Shown here: piece after piece, positions 45,101-56,175 of the stretch
Layout: every line of letters begins with the position of its first letter
Position numbering within the stretch: position 1 is the stretch's first letter
Assembly: GCA_002917775.1 (NCBI GenBank)
Contig: KZ627158.1
Coordinates: forward strand, 947,103 to 1,011,102
Direction of reading: 5' to 3'
DNA length: 64,000 bases
From: Glaciozyma antarctica PI12
Lineage: Eukaryota > Basidiomycota > Microbotryomycetes > Kriegeriales > Camptobasidiaceae
Program-made: the position numbers and the translations under genes
The notes under the pieces: generated by a model
What the model saw: only the letters and a program-made list of their open reading frames with translations
The model's database searches: none
Told to the model about the DNA's origin: nothing

Positions 45101-46921
45101 CTACTCCACCGCCCGCACCTCCTTCTCCCTCATCATCTCGGTCCAAACGATCCTCGCCCATTCGTCGTACACCTCCGGCCGAAAATGCACCGCATCCGGC
45201 CTCCCCTGCTTCATATACACCTCCGTCACCATCTCAGACATCTCCCCGACCTCCACCACCCTTCCCCTTAACTCCCTCCTCCCTCTCAGCACCTCATTCC
45301 TCGCTCTCCCCACCGCGTTATTCCGCACCAGATCCTGTCGCGGGAATTTCTCCAACGGGATCCTCCCACTCTGCACCGCCGTAGTCGTAAATACTCGCAA
45401 CCCTGCTCGCTCCATCACGCCGTGCGAAAGTCCCCCAGCGCCAAAAAGGACGTCGAGACTCCGCTCCATCCCGAGCGCCGTGAGCTCCTCGGCGTGAGAT
45501 CCCATGCTCACGTACGTCCTCGTCGCTCGTACGTCTTTCGAAGGTCCGAGATCGAGAGCCAGCCCCGAGGTAGCGAGGAAAGTGCTGAGAGGAACGTCGA
45601 CCCATCGCACGAGCTCTGCTGCGGCTTCGAGGGCTTCGCTGACGCTGTTGGGCTGGTTCCACCACCGCCAGGTAATGACGATAATCCCTTCTTCTCCTGC
45701 GACGTACGTCCCTGTTCGTGAACGAAGAGCGATGGAGGCGACGGTGCCGTTTTTGGTGGCTGAGGCGGACTCCCAGTAGCGCTTCGATGGGCCGGTGCCA
45801 AAGGTGGAGGAGAGGTGAGAGAAGAGGTTCCGAGGGTTCGAGTCACCGATAATGGAGATCCAGGTGAAGTTGGCAGCGGAGGAGGAGGAGGGGAGGAATG
45901 GCGGTGGGAGAGAGGGAGTGAGGAGAGAGCAAGGCGAGGCGGAGGGAGTGGGGTAGAAGTGGAAGTTGTCCCAGTAGCCTGGGAATGCGGAGAAGTCGGT
46001 ACAAAGGGCGGGAGGGGGCTCGGTAGTGACGTCGTCTACTGCGAAGAAAGTCAGCTTTCGCACGACGCTCGCTCCCGAACTCGACTTACTCGTTCCTAGC
46101 TGGACCACCGCGCCCGAATGTACCTCAACCCGCTTGCCTGAATACCCGACGTCTTCGCCAACCAACGCACCAGCATCCTCCGGCCTGCACTCCTCCTTCC
46201 CATCACCGCACACTATTCCTTGCCTCGCTCCCTCCAAGTTCCCAAACTCCAGCTTCACTTCCAGCGCGTAATCCTTCCTCGGTATTGGCAGTGCCTCGAA
46301 AATTTCGAACTCGTACGCTCCGGTGGAAGGAACGAGGGTCGGCGGAGAGGGGAGGAGGAAGAGCGTCGTCGGTGAAGCGAGGGAAGGGGCGAGGAGTCGA
46401 GCGGTGAAGATAGCGTGGGCGATACAGTGGGAGTAAAAAGGCGAATCGGTGGTATTGGAGAAGATAGAGTAGCGGCGAGGGGAGGTTTCTGCGTCGCACT
46501 ATCAGCTCAGCTCAGGAGGATGGATGGTGGCGAACGAACCCTCGACGAGCCAGAACAACGATTCGTGTCGACGTCGCACGACCTCAGCTGGACACACGAC
46601 CAGTTTCATCGCCCCCTCTACTCCCTGAGCGCTCACCGCCTCCGTCCCCTCAGTTGTCCCTCCGCTCTCCGTCCCTGAACCCCTCTCGACCTGCTCCTCC
46701 CACCAGCTCCCCTCGACAACCCCCTTCCCCTTATCCAACACTGAGCTGAGCGATACTCTAGCTTCCCTGTGATAGAGGGCCAAAAGTAGCGAGGAGAGGG
46801 CGACGGTGAGGAGGAGGGAGAGTCGGGTTCGGCGGCGGCGAAGCGAAGGCTCCGAGTGAGGGATGGCGCGAGAGCGGCTGGACTGAGGGATTGGACTGGT
46901 GGGTACCTGCGTGTAGGACAT
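45101..46921 (-). CDS. membrane-anchored GDS/DxxH esterase-like protein, copy B
   Basis: Paralogue of copy A with the same order. The N-terminus MSYTQVPTSPIPQSSRSRAI is followed by one anchor (LSLLLTVALSSLLLALYH), a shorter stalk, a beta-rich domain with FLLPSPPTLVPSTGAYEFEI and KLEFGNLEGARQGIVCGDG, and the esterase-like domain. GDS lies in WISIIGDSNPRNLFSHLSST and DxxH in DAVHFRPEVYDEWARIVW. Shared blocks with copy A include TRTYVSMGSHAEELTALGME, SLDVLFGAGGLSHGVMERAG and QDLVRNNAVGRARNEVL. The stalk is the least conserved part. Copy B keeps the more usual residues after the DxxH His. The likely site is the Golgi lumen, by analogy with other GDS/DxxH acyltransferases. No signal for a GPI anchor or a second membrane segment is present. 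Confidence 0.77.
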
Positions 46922-47424
46922 GGGAGAGAGAAAGGGGAGGACAACTAGAGAGGAGTCGTGCTCTTGGTGGTGGGGCGCTGTGCGGCGCAGTAGTGCGGCT
47001 TGGCGACAACGGGAGGTCCGGTTTAATGAGCTGCGATGGAGGTACGGACGGCTGCTTTTGTTGGCGTACAGGTTTGGAGAGAAGGGGAGAAGGGTATGAG
47101 TAAAAATCGCTCTTCCGCGGACTTCAACGACTTGAGCAGTGGGTGAGAAAAGATTGCTCAGTCGCTGGGGCCAGAATCGCCAGACACCACGCGATTAGAA
47201 AGAGGGCTTACGAGAGGGGGGAGCGAGCAGCCCGTCCCGCACGCAGGAACGAACAGCTCCAAAGCCGCCTCGCTAGCGCCCCGAAATCTCCGACCAACAG
47301 ATGCTGTGTGAGATTGCGAGTAAAAAGTATGGAAAGGACTACGGGGAGAGGGATGCTATAAATCGTTCGTCAATGCAAGATGGCTATCGTAGAGCTATCG
47401 TAGATGGGGAAGGAGAGCGAAAGA
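46922..47424. other. intergenic, copy B promoter and GAS2-protein 3' end
   Basis: About 500 bp with no coding signal supported. Confidence 0.5.
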
Positions 47425-50400
47425 TCAAGGCCGCCACCGCGCGACTTTCGTCGCCGTCTTGGGCGTCCGGGGTGGTAGGTCGGACGCTTTGCGAATAGGC
47501 GACGCGCCGCTGGGGAAGGAGAAGGTGTGGGAGAGGGAGATGGGCGCGAGGGATTGGTCGGAAGGGGAAGGGGAGAGCGCGCTCTGTATCGAGCCGGCCG
47601 AGATCCAGTGGTTCGACGTCGAGGCCGAGAGGGTCGAGTTGGCGGAGAGCCAGGCGGGTTCGACGGTGGAAGTCGAGCGGGAGAGGGTAGGAGAGGTAGG
47701 GATGTCGAGCGTTGAGATGTTGCCAAAGTGGGTCATGAGGAACCTGCGAAGGAACGTCAGCGGGCGCAAGAAGGCAAGAGGATGAGACGCACGCGCTGAG
47801 CTCCTGCCAGCCACCACCAATCCGCACCATCGCCGTCTTCGACCGCAGGATGCGACAGAAGTAGAGCCTGGGATCCACCTCGCCGATCCAGTACATCCCG
47901 CTGTCGTCGTGAACGTCGTCGTCCGCCGCCTTAATCGGTACCGACACCTGCAATCCATTCTCAGCAATCATTCACGTTATGCTGCGAACGAGCTCACCGG
48001 AAACTGATTGACGATTCGCCCGACCTCGACGTCGACCTTGCGCTTCAGATTCACCTTGTAGTGCGTCTTTATCGTCCGATCCTGCTGAGCGACGCCGCTG
48101 ATCCTTCTCTCCACCGAGCCAACAACCGACTTTCTCCCTCCTCCCAGATGCGGCATCGTCGGCGAAGGACCCGTGCTTCTCCTCACGCTCGAAGTCGAGC
48201 TCGCCATGCTATCCCTCCTCGACGAGCGCATCGAAGACGTAAGGCTCTCCTTCCTCGAGCGCTTCGGAACCTCGAGGCTCTCCTTCCGAGGCGTCGACGA
48301 CTCGAGGAAGCCTCCGCCACTAGAGACGGACCGCGGGAGGCCTCCTTTGAGTGTTGTTCCGAATGAGAACGACCGAGGGACGGTGGCGGAGGTGGGCAGA
48401 CGTAGGCGAGAGGTGGGGGTGCTGCCGCTCGACGACTTGCGCGGAGTCGCCTGTGGATCGCTCGAGGGGCGGGAGAGGCTGGAGCGCGAGGAGACGCGGG
48501 TGAAGGATGGAGTGGCGGAGGCGGGGCGACTAGGGAGGGGGGTCGTGGAGGAGGAACGGGGGATGGCCTGACGGGAGGACGAAGGGCGGGAAGATTGTCG
48601 AGAGGAAGAGGGACGGGAGGGGATTCGACTACCCGACGACCACACGCTGCTCGTGGAAGACGAAGAGCGAGGGTTGAAATCCTCGACCATTGCCATCATC
48701 TCCCCGTACGCCTCCTCGACCCGCCCGACCTGCGCCTCAACTCGCGAGTCGCCGAGGAGAAGGATCGCCTTCTTCCGAACGATGGTGACGGTACTGCTGG
48801 CATGGAGAAGGGCGCTGGCGAGGGGAAGGGCTTGAACGTCGGATCCGCTTGGACTGGAGGCGCGATGCAAATCAAAAGGGTGAGGATTGCTGGGAGTGGC
48901 GGCATCGATCGAGGTGAGCAAGTCGCTGAGCGCCGAGTCCGCGACCTCGACCTTCTCCTTGAATCGAGCGAGCGACGTGATCCTTTCAGACGCCTGCGCC
49001 TTCCGCTGCAGCTCAGATCGAATGGGGGTGAGATCCGCGTCGAGGTCGAGCCCTGCGCCTCCTGCGTCCGAGACGAGGTCATCGAGGAAAGCGTGCACGA
49101 GGGAGAGCTGTCGCGAGATATGTGCGGCGTCGGCAGAGGAAGGGAGTTGGAGGAAGGGCTTCTCGTCCGCCCACGAATCGACGTCGATGGCGGCCAGTTG
49201 ATCGTGCAGTTCGGCAACCTGAGAGACTTCAACGTTGTCCGATTCTCCACGCGGGAAAGGAGTCGTCGAAAGGGTCGGACCGAAGACATCTTCGACGTTC
49301 GTGCCTGAGGGGAAGGTTGGCGGTCCGTCCGAGTCTCGACGCTCGCCTCCCTCCCCCACCGCCCGCCCCTCCTTCCTCCGCGTACCGCCCCTCCGCCGCG
49401 ACTCCTTCCGCGCAATCGCCTTCGCCAGGCTGTCGGCGAGATAGGTCGACGCCTCTCGCAGGCGAACCATTTGCGCCCGGAGCGACTCGGGAGCTGGCGT
49501 CGTCCATTTCGACAAGGCGTCCAAGACGGCTCCTCCGCCACTGGAGATGCTCGCTCGAAGCTGAGCGCGCGAGTCGTCAATCGCGTCGAGTTGGGCGGTG
49601 GCGCCGTCGAGCGTCGTCTCGGACCGGAGGCGGGACTGCGCCGCTCGAGCGCGGTCCAAGGTCGTCGGCGACTCGCTGTCGGGAGCGACGGAGAGGCTGA
49701 GCTGGGAGGGAGAAGGGGAGGAATAAGGGTTGGGGAGAGGGGTTGGCGAAAGGAGAGCGGCGAGGTCGTCTTCGCACGTCTCGAGGAACGCCTCGCACGC
49801 ACAAAGGCTCGCAGCGACGGAGGAAAGGCCGGCGAGCTGCTCGTCCTGCTTCGCCGTCCAATCCGCCTCCTCCGTCGCTCGGCGTAGACGCTCTTCCTCC
49901 AGTCCTTCCTCCTCCAGACGTTCCTCCTCCAGACGTGCCTCCTCCAGACGTGCCTCCGCCTCAGCATGCCGAATCGCAGCAGCCTCCTCCTCCGTGCGAG
50001 CACGCTCAGCTTTGGCTCGGAGGCGCTCCTCCTCCGCCAGCCGCTGCCTTGACTCGAGCATCCCCGCACGCTCCCGCTCGAACACAGCGTCTTCCTCCAC
50101 CGCAGCCTGAAATTTGCTATCGAGCGCGTCTAGGCGAGAGGCGGTAGCGGAGAGGGCTTCCTCGACGACCGTAGCGAGCTCAAAAGCTGGGGAGAGGTGG
50201 GCGGCATAGGCATGGTCGGAGGGAGAATCGGATTCGAGGGCGAGCATGACGGTTCCATGACTTGCCGCGTCGCTTCGAAGGGCCTCGAGGCGCTGGTGGA
50301 GAGAGGAAAGAGTCGATTGAGCGAGTTGAAAGGGGGTGTCGTCCGGCCGACTGTCCTGCGCCAGGAATTCGGACTCGAGCATCTCAAGTCGTTCTCGCCG

Positions 50401-53400
50401 CGCCGCCACGCTCCAAGCATCGACGGACTGCTCCAGCGACTCCGTGTCGCCGCTCAACGCCGTGGTCGACTCGCGGGACCGCTTCAACGCGACGAGAAGC
50501 TCTCCCAGTCGACTTCGCCAAGCCAGCAGCTTCGCAGCCTCCTCCTCCGCACCTCGACGCTCCTCCTCCACCCTCGCGAGTTCCGCCTCAGCTCTCAATC
50601 GCTCCCGCTCAAGGCGAATCCTCTCCACTTCCGCCGCCGAGCTTTCCTCCTCCGCCATGCGTCGCCGGACCTCGAGAACCTCCGCTCGATCGGCCTCAAA
50701 CGCCTTGACCTCCAATTCGGCGACGTGGAGCTGGCTCTCGAAGACGTCGAGGCGGGACTGAGTGGTAAGAAGGGCAACCTCGATAGCGGCTGCGAGAGCG
50801 GTGACTGGGGAGAGGTCGGCTTCAGGGCTGTCGAGGGAGGAGAATTTGGTTCGAAGGGCGCCGTGGGTGAGCTCGAGCTGCGCCGCTTCTCTGATGGCAG
50901 CGGCGAGACGGTCGCGAAGAGTGTCGAGGGTGGACTGGGCGAGTCGAAGGGAGCTGGCGTCCGGCGCGGTCTCGCTGGTCAAGTCGTCCGACTCGAGCAT
51001 CTCCGTCCGCTCTTGACGTGCCGTCGCGGACCAAGTGTCGAGACTGAGGACCTGGTCGTCCACTGCGCCTTCGGTCGCCTCGGCAGCTTCCCGATTGCCC
51101 GCGAACGCCTCCATCAGCTCGGCGACTTCAGTTAGCCACTCCGTGAGCTTCGCAGCTTGTTCAGCGGTCCGGAGACGCTCATCCTCCTCCTTCGCTCGTC
51201 GCGCGTCGTCCACCGACCTGATCGACGCTGCTAGCGTGGCCGAGGCTTCGAGCGTAAGTCGATGCCTCTCGAACATCCCGTCGAGGATGGACTGGCGGGA
51301 GATATGAAGATCGAAAGGAGGTGAGGTATCGGGAGGGAAACCTCGCAGGGCGTCGAGGGAGGTGTGAAGCGCTGAGAGGGAATCGCCGTAGGTCGAAAGC
51401 GCATCGGAAGCGGTCGTGACAAGGGGAAGTAGGGGAGCGAGTACATCTGCGTTGCCTGAAGTCAGCAAGCAATGCACTCGATGAACGGTTATCCTACCCT
51501 CAGCATCGCTTGACCTCTCCTCAAACCGCCGCTGCACGTCTCGCACCCTCTCCTCGTGCTCCTCCAGCTCCCTCTCCACCTTCTCCGCCCTCGCATCCCA
51601 CTCAAACGCCTCCCCCTGATGCTCCAGCAGCCCTAGCTTCCTCCTAGCTTCCTCCAGCGCGCCACCTACTGCCGCACTCTTCGCATTGACGAACGCCCGA
51701 ACCGCCGCGTCCTGCTTGACGAGATCGAAAGGAAGGGAGGAGGGGACGATAGCGACGGTAGGGAGATGCGAGAGGGATGTCGGAAAGGCTGAAGTAGGAG
51801 GAGGAGGGGTCGAAGTCTGAGCGAAGAAGGGGATACGCAGATGGACGGCGCCGACGACCTCAGTCAGGCGGACCTCCAGCGCGCGAGTCGACTCCGCCAG
51901 CGCTGAATGCCGGGCTTCGAGCGCTCCCTCTGCCCAGGCTTCCCGAGGTTTGACGACGGCAGCTTCGACGTGAGATGCCGTCTCCCGCAGGGCCGCGTCG
52001 ACCTCCTCGAAGTCGTGGAGTACCGACGAGGTACCTTCCAGCTGCTGCGTCGTGCGTTCCAGGAGGATTCGGAGGTGTAGGAGGTTATCGAAAGTCGTGC
52101 GAAGGATCGAGGCGCGGGAGAGGAGGTGGGCGTGTAGGATCGGGCAGGGAGGTAGGAGAAGTGCTTTGGCGACGGCGAGAGAGGGAATGAGGGCGGTATC
52201 GATTTGCTGCCGAAGCGCGTCGAGGACAGCGTCGACGTCGAGATGATTTCCGCCTATCCGGCCTTCGACCCAGCGCGAGTCGTCCATCTCCTTCTCAATC
52301 CTCCTCCGCGCTTTACTCACTCCCTCCCCGCACTCGTATAGTCCCATCGCAAGAGCTCTCGCCGCCTTGAGTTTCTGCCGTCCGTCCATCTCCTCCGCAA
52401 GCAGCTCCTCGACCCTGGCTTTGAGCTTCGACAAGCCCGCCATCGTCTCCTTGACCGCCTGCCGGACGTTCGAGTCGATACCGGCCTTATTGAGATCGAC
52501 GACGACGGACGATGCGAGGTGAAGTAGCGAAGGGGTAGAGTCGACTGGAGGGCGAACTTCGAAAGCGAGGTTGGCGAACCGTTCGTCGAAAGGCGTCTCC
52601 TCGTTCGTCGAATGAAGGCATGCGGGGTCGTCGAGGTCTGGTCGTCCGGGAAGCTGCTCGGCTGCAGCGACGAAGGACCGAAGCTTCGACGCAATCTCCT
52701 CCATCTCCTTGCGAACTTTCCTCGAGCGATCCAGCGCCAGCGCCGCAAACCGATACCGCTCGACCACCTCGCCAGCCTCCTTGAACCTCCTCCCCGCGCA
52801 ATCCACGTTCGCATCCAAGCTCTTGACGAGCTCGGCATTCCTCTCCTTCTGCTCCTGTGCCGCCCCATGCTCCGGCATCGGCAAGAACCCCTTCCTCCTT
52901 CTCGCCCCCATCGCCTCCCTCGTCTCATTCAACTCCTTCTTCAGCCCCCCGACACGCTTTTCAAACGCCTCCGCCGTCCCGCTCTCCGGCAACTTGAGCA
53001 GCGCCTCCTCAACATCTCGCACAAGCGCCTCGGACCCGGTCTCGACTCCTCGCGCCCCCCAGAAGACCTCGTCCCCGTGCCGCCATTGGGTCGCCATATC
53101 GCTCAAGAATGCGGGTAATCCCTCCGTAAGCACTTTCGTGGCGTCCTCCAAGCGTTCCTGCTCGTCGAGAAAGGCGTCGGGGAGGGGCGTGTGCGAAGTA
53201 TCGATGAGTTTGTCGAGCGAGGTCGAGGAGGCAGGAAGGGAGGATCGGACGAGAGTGTTGATGTGGGACTTGTGCGAGGCGAGTTCGAGGGAGAGGATTT
53301 CGGAGCGCATCGTGCGGGACATGGAGGAGGAAGAAAGGGAGAGGGAGGTGCTGGAGCGTGAGGCGGTCAGGCTCTGGGAGGGAGGAGCGTCGGGGGTGGT

Positions 53401-54477
53401 GGGAGCGGTCCAGCGAGCTTTAGAAAGGATCCGAGGGAGGTCGGAGACGATACGGCGGTGCTCAGTCCAAGCGGTCGCAACTTGCTCGTCCCATCTGCGA
53501 TCATTTTTAGTTCGAGGACGCTCGCGGGATCTGGAATAAAAGGAACTCACTTGAGACGGTATCGGACCAGGTTGAGAGCTTTGCGGCGGTTGCGAAGGAG
53601 GTGCATAAGCTGGTCGACGGAGAGGAGGGTCGTGAGAGTGATCTCGATGAGATCGGTGTCGCCTGGAGAGAGGTCGGTCTTCGAGGCCTCTATCGCCAGC
53701 TATTTTAGCTTCATTCTCCAGTGCTGAAGCAGGATAACGCACTCTTTGCGAAGGCCTTCAAGCGCGCCAGGTCGCCAATGTCATACTGCTCAATCTCCTG
53801 CTCAATCTTGTCGTGCTCCTGTAGGACTTTCTCAGCCCTCGCCCACTACAGTGGCGCCTATGCTGACCTCCCACCACACTTTCAGCTCTGCTTTCCGAAC
53901 GGGAGAAGGCGTCGGAGGAAGAGGAATGGTCGCGTCGACTGGAGGGAGAGCTGCGAGGAACTTTCCGCGAGTAGGGTTAGCTGGAGCGCCTACAGCTCTG
54001 TCCAAAGCTCCCTCATCCCACCTTGATCTTCTCATCAATCCAGACCTTCTTCTCCGCGAACCTGCACGGCGTGGTTAGCTCCCCCCCACAGCTCCCTCAC
54101 GGCGCGGACTCACCTGGTCAACTCGAGCACATCGCCTCCCTCCAGCTTCCCTTTCCCAGCTTCCGCGTCCTGTACTCCATTGGCGGAAAGCTCCGAAGAG
54201 GCGGCGGTCGAAGGAGCGGGCGCCCGGACTCATCCGGGGAGAGGACGGTTCCGCAGCGCCGCCAGAGGGTGGAGCTGGGTGGTTGGTTGTGGCTGGAGAT
54301 AATGATGGACTAGCACGCGCTAAGATAGTACTAGTGGCACCAGGCAGTCGCGAGCCGGAGAGGGCGGTGAGGGAGGAGGTCTTAAACTCAGCTGCGCTCG
54401 GAAAAGCTCTGTGGCTCTTTGGCTTCTGACCGTCTCCTCGCTTGACCCGCACTCACGCCAACCAGGCTGTGGATCAT
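47425..54477 (-). CDS. giant coiled-coil protein with C-terminal GAS2 microtubule-binding domain
   Basis: About 2,000 residues, mostly encoded by one large exon. The C-terminal GAS2 (GAR) domain reads KVNLKRKVDVEVGRIVNQFP, then VSVPIKAADDDVHDDSGMYW, EVDPRLYFCRILRSKTAMVR and GGGWQELSAFLMTHFG; an intron splits it after the FP. GAS2 domains bind microtubules in spectraplakins. The middle is helical and has a tandem internal duplication, each unit ending in RRRMAEEE or RQRLAEEE, with 15-bp repeats coding LEEER/LEEAR. A basic Ser-rich stretch precedes the GAS2 domain. No calponin-homology actin-binding domain was found. The N-terminus reaches DVLELTRFAEKKVWIDEKIK, but the first exon is unresolved: a frame change near 54230 prevents joining to the likely ATG at 54475-54477. 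Role inferred: cortical or spindle microtubule organiser. Confidence 0.82.
50030..51160 (-). repeat. tandem ~190-residue repeats within the GAS2-domain protein
   Basis: Two successive segments share order and residues. Unit 1 (about 51160-50640): WLTEVAELMEAF, SLDTWSATARQERTEMLES, RLAQSTLDTLRDRLAAAI, TTQSRLDVFESQLHVAE, RRRMAEEE. Unit 2 (about 50530-50030): WRSRLGELLVAL, SVDAWSVAARRERLEMLES, QLAQSTLSSLHQRLEAL, TASRLDALDSKFQAAVE, RQRLAEEE. A weaker partial copy may precede them. The helical heptad pattern resembles spectrin-like repeats, but the family is not identified. Confidence 0.8.
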
Positions 54478-54610
54478 GACAGGATTAAGGTGAGCTTTAC
54501 ACGCTCCAGGGCAGCGAAGAGAACGGACTGGGGACGAACCGAGCACCTCGTCCGGGGTCACCTACGTCGCCCTCAGCTCGGGCGCTCGACTCGAGAGCGT
54601 CCGTTGTAGG

Positions 54611-56020
54611 ATGATAGCTAACTGCTTCTGCGCCTTAGATTTTCCAGTTTACGCCCTCAACTTCTCCTGCATCTCGCTGCTCTCATACTCCTCTCTCGCT
54701 TTCGCTTTCCCTCCCCCGGTGTACTCTCCCGTTCCCATCGTCGTGCGTGTCTCCCCTTCTTCCTGCCTGCAGCGCTTCCGGGCTAATCTGAAATGCAACA
54801 GATCTGGCACGGACTTGGAGACCGCTACGACGCTCCGGGACTCGTCTCGCTCAAGAGCGACCTTGAGTCGCGGGCCGACTTGGAGGGAGTCTTTGTGTGG
54901 ATCGTCAAGGTCGGAGAGGACGGGAGCAGTGATCAGTGAGTCTTCCTTGTCTTGTTCAATGAGTGGAAGGAGACCAGGTACCGAGGAAGAAGGCGGCAGG
55001 TCTTGAGAAACGGAACACCTTGCGTCCTCGCGAACAGCTCGCTAACTCTCCTCTCCAGACGCGCGACCTTCTTCGGATCCGCCAACAGCCATGTCGCTTC
55101 CATTTGCGACCAGCTCTCCGCCCTCCCCGAGCTTACCTCGCCGATTCTCAACCCCTCAGGCCACTTTGACGCCATCGGCTTCTCGCAAGGAGGTCAGCTT
55201 CTTCGCGCCGTCGTCGAGCGTTGTATAGGAGGCTCGACAGGCTTGCGCGTCCGAAATTTGATCACAGTAGGATCGCAGCACGTGCGTCGCCCCTCCCTCC
55301 CCCTCACCGCGAGCTAACCCTCTTTCTTCGCAGATGGGAATCTCAGCTCTCCCTCCCTGCCCTCCCGGCTCTTCCCCTTTCTCCACCTGCCGCCTCATGC
55401 ATCTCTCTGTCGTGCGCGAAGGCATCTACTCCTCCTTCGCCCAGCGCAACATCATTCCGGCCCAGTACTTTCGCGACGAAGCGAGGATCGACGATTACCT
55501 TGCTGTCAACTCGTTCCTTAGGGATATCAACAATGAGCGCGTGGGAGATCACGAGGTGGGACCTGTGGATCTCAAGGAAGAGCCGAGGAACGAAACGTAC
55601 CGCACCAACCTCGCTTCGCTCCACAAGCTCGTTCTCCTCCGCTTCAGGTGCGCCATCTCCCCTTTTCTCACCCTCCCTCGCTAACTTCTTCCTCAACACA
55701 GCGACGACGTGACCATCGTCCCCCCGCAAACCGCCCACTTCACCCTCCCCTCCCCCTCCGCCCACAACTGCCCCTCTCCTCCCTCCCCGCTCGACCCAGC
55801 CTGCTACCTCGATCCAGTCCCCTACGACTCCCTCCCCCTCTTCTCAGAAGACTACATCGGGCTCAAGAGCTTGGAGAAGAAGGGGAGGATGGTCTTGGGG
55901 GTATGTGAGGGTGCGCATATGGAGATCTCGGAGGACTGCTGGGAGGGGATAGTGAGCTGGCTTGGGAGGGGGGATGGGAGGAGGAGGGGTAAGGGGACGG
56001 GTTTGGTTTGGCAGGGTTAG
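54611..56020 (+). CDS. palmitoyl-protein thioesterase (PPT1 family)
   Basis: Lysosomal or vacuolar hydrolase that removes palmitate from degraded proteins. The first exon encodes a hydrophobic N-terminus (FSCISLLSYSSLAFAFPPP) likely to serve as a signal peptide. It is spliced at 54742 to IWHGLGDRYDAPG. The alpha/beta-hydrolase catalytic Ser lies in HFDAIGFSQGGQLLRAVVER, the Asp in FSDDVTIVPPQTAHF and the His in VCEGAHMEISEDCW. Family blocks NLITVGSQHMGISALPPCPP and YRTNLASLHKLVLLRF are also present. The length and block order match PPT1. The start is the first ATG of the signal exon. The coding parts diverge from the GAS2 gene with about 130 bp between, and converge with the RPAP3-like gene. 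Confidence 0.93.
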
Positions 56021-56175
56021 CTTGGATAGGAAAGAGCTTGTTGGATCTCGTCGCATGCCTGGGACCTTGGGCGGCTTCTCTCATTTCTCGCCCGTGCGCC
56101 ACTTCATCGCTTGCGACGCTCGCCCTAGATTGATCTCGCTCCGAGCCGGCTACGACGCTCGCTGCTCCTTCCAAC

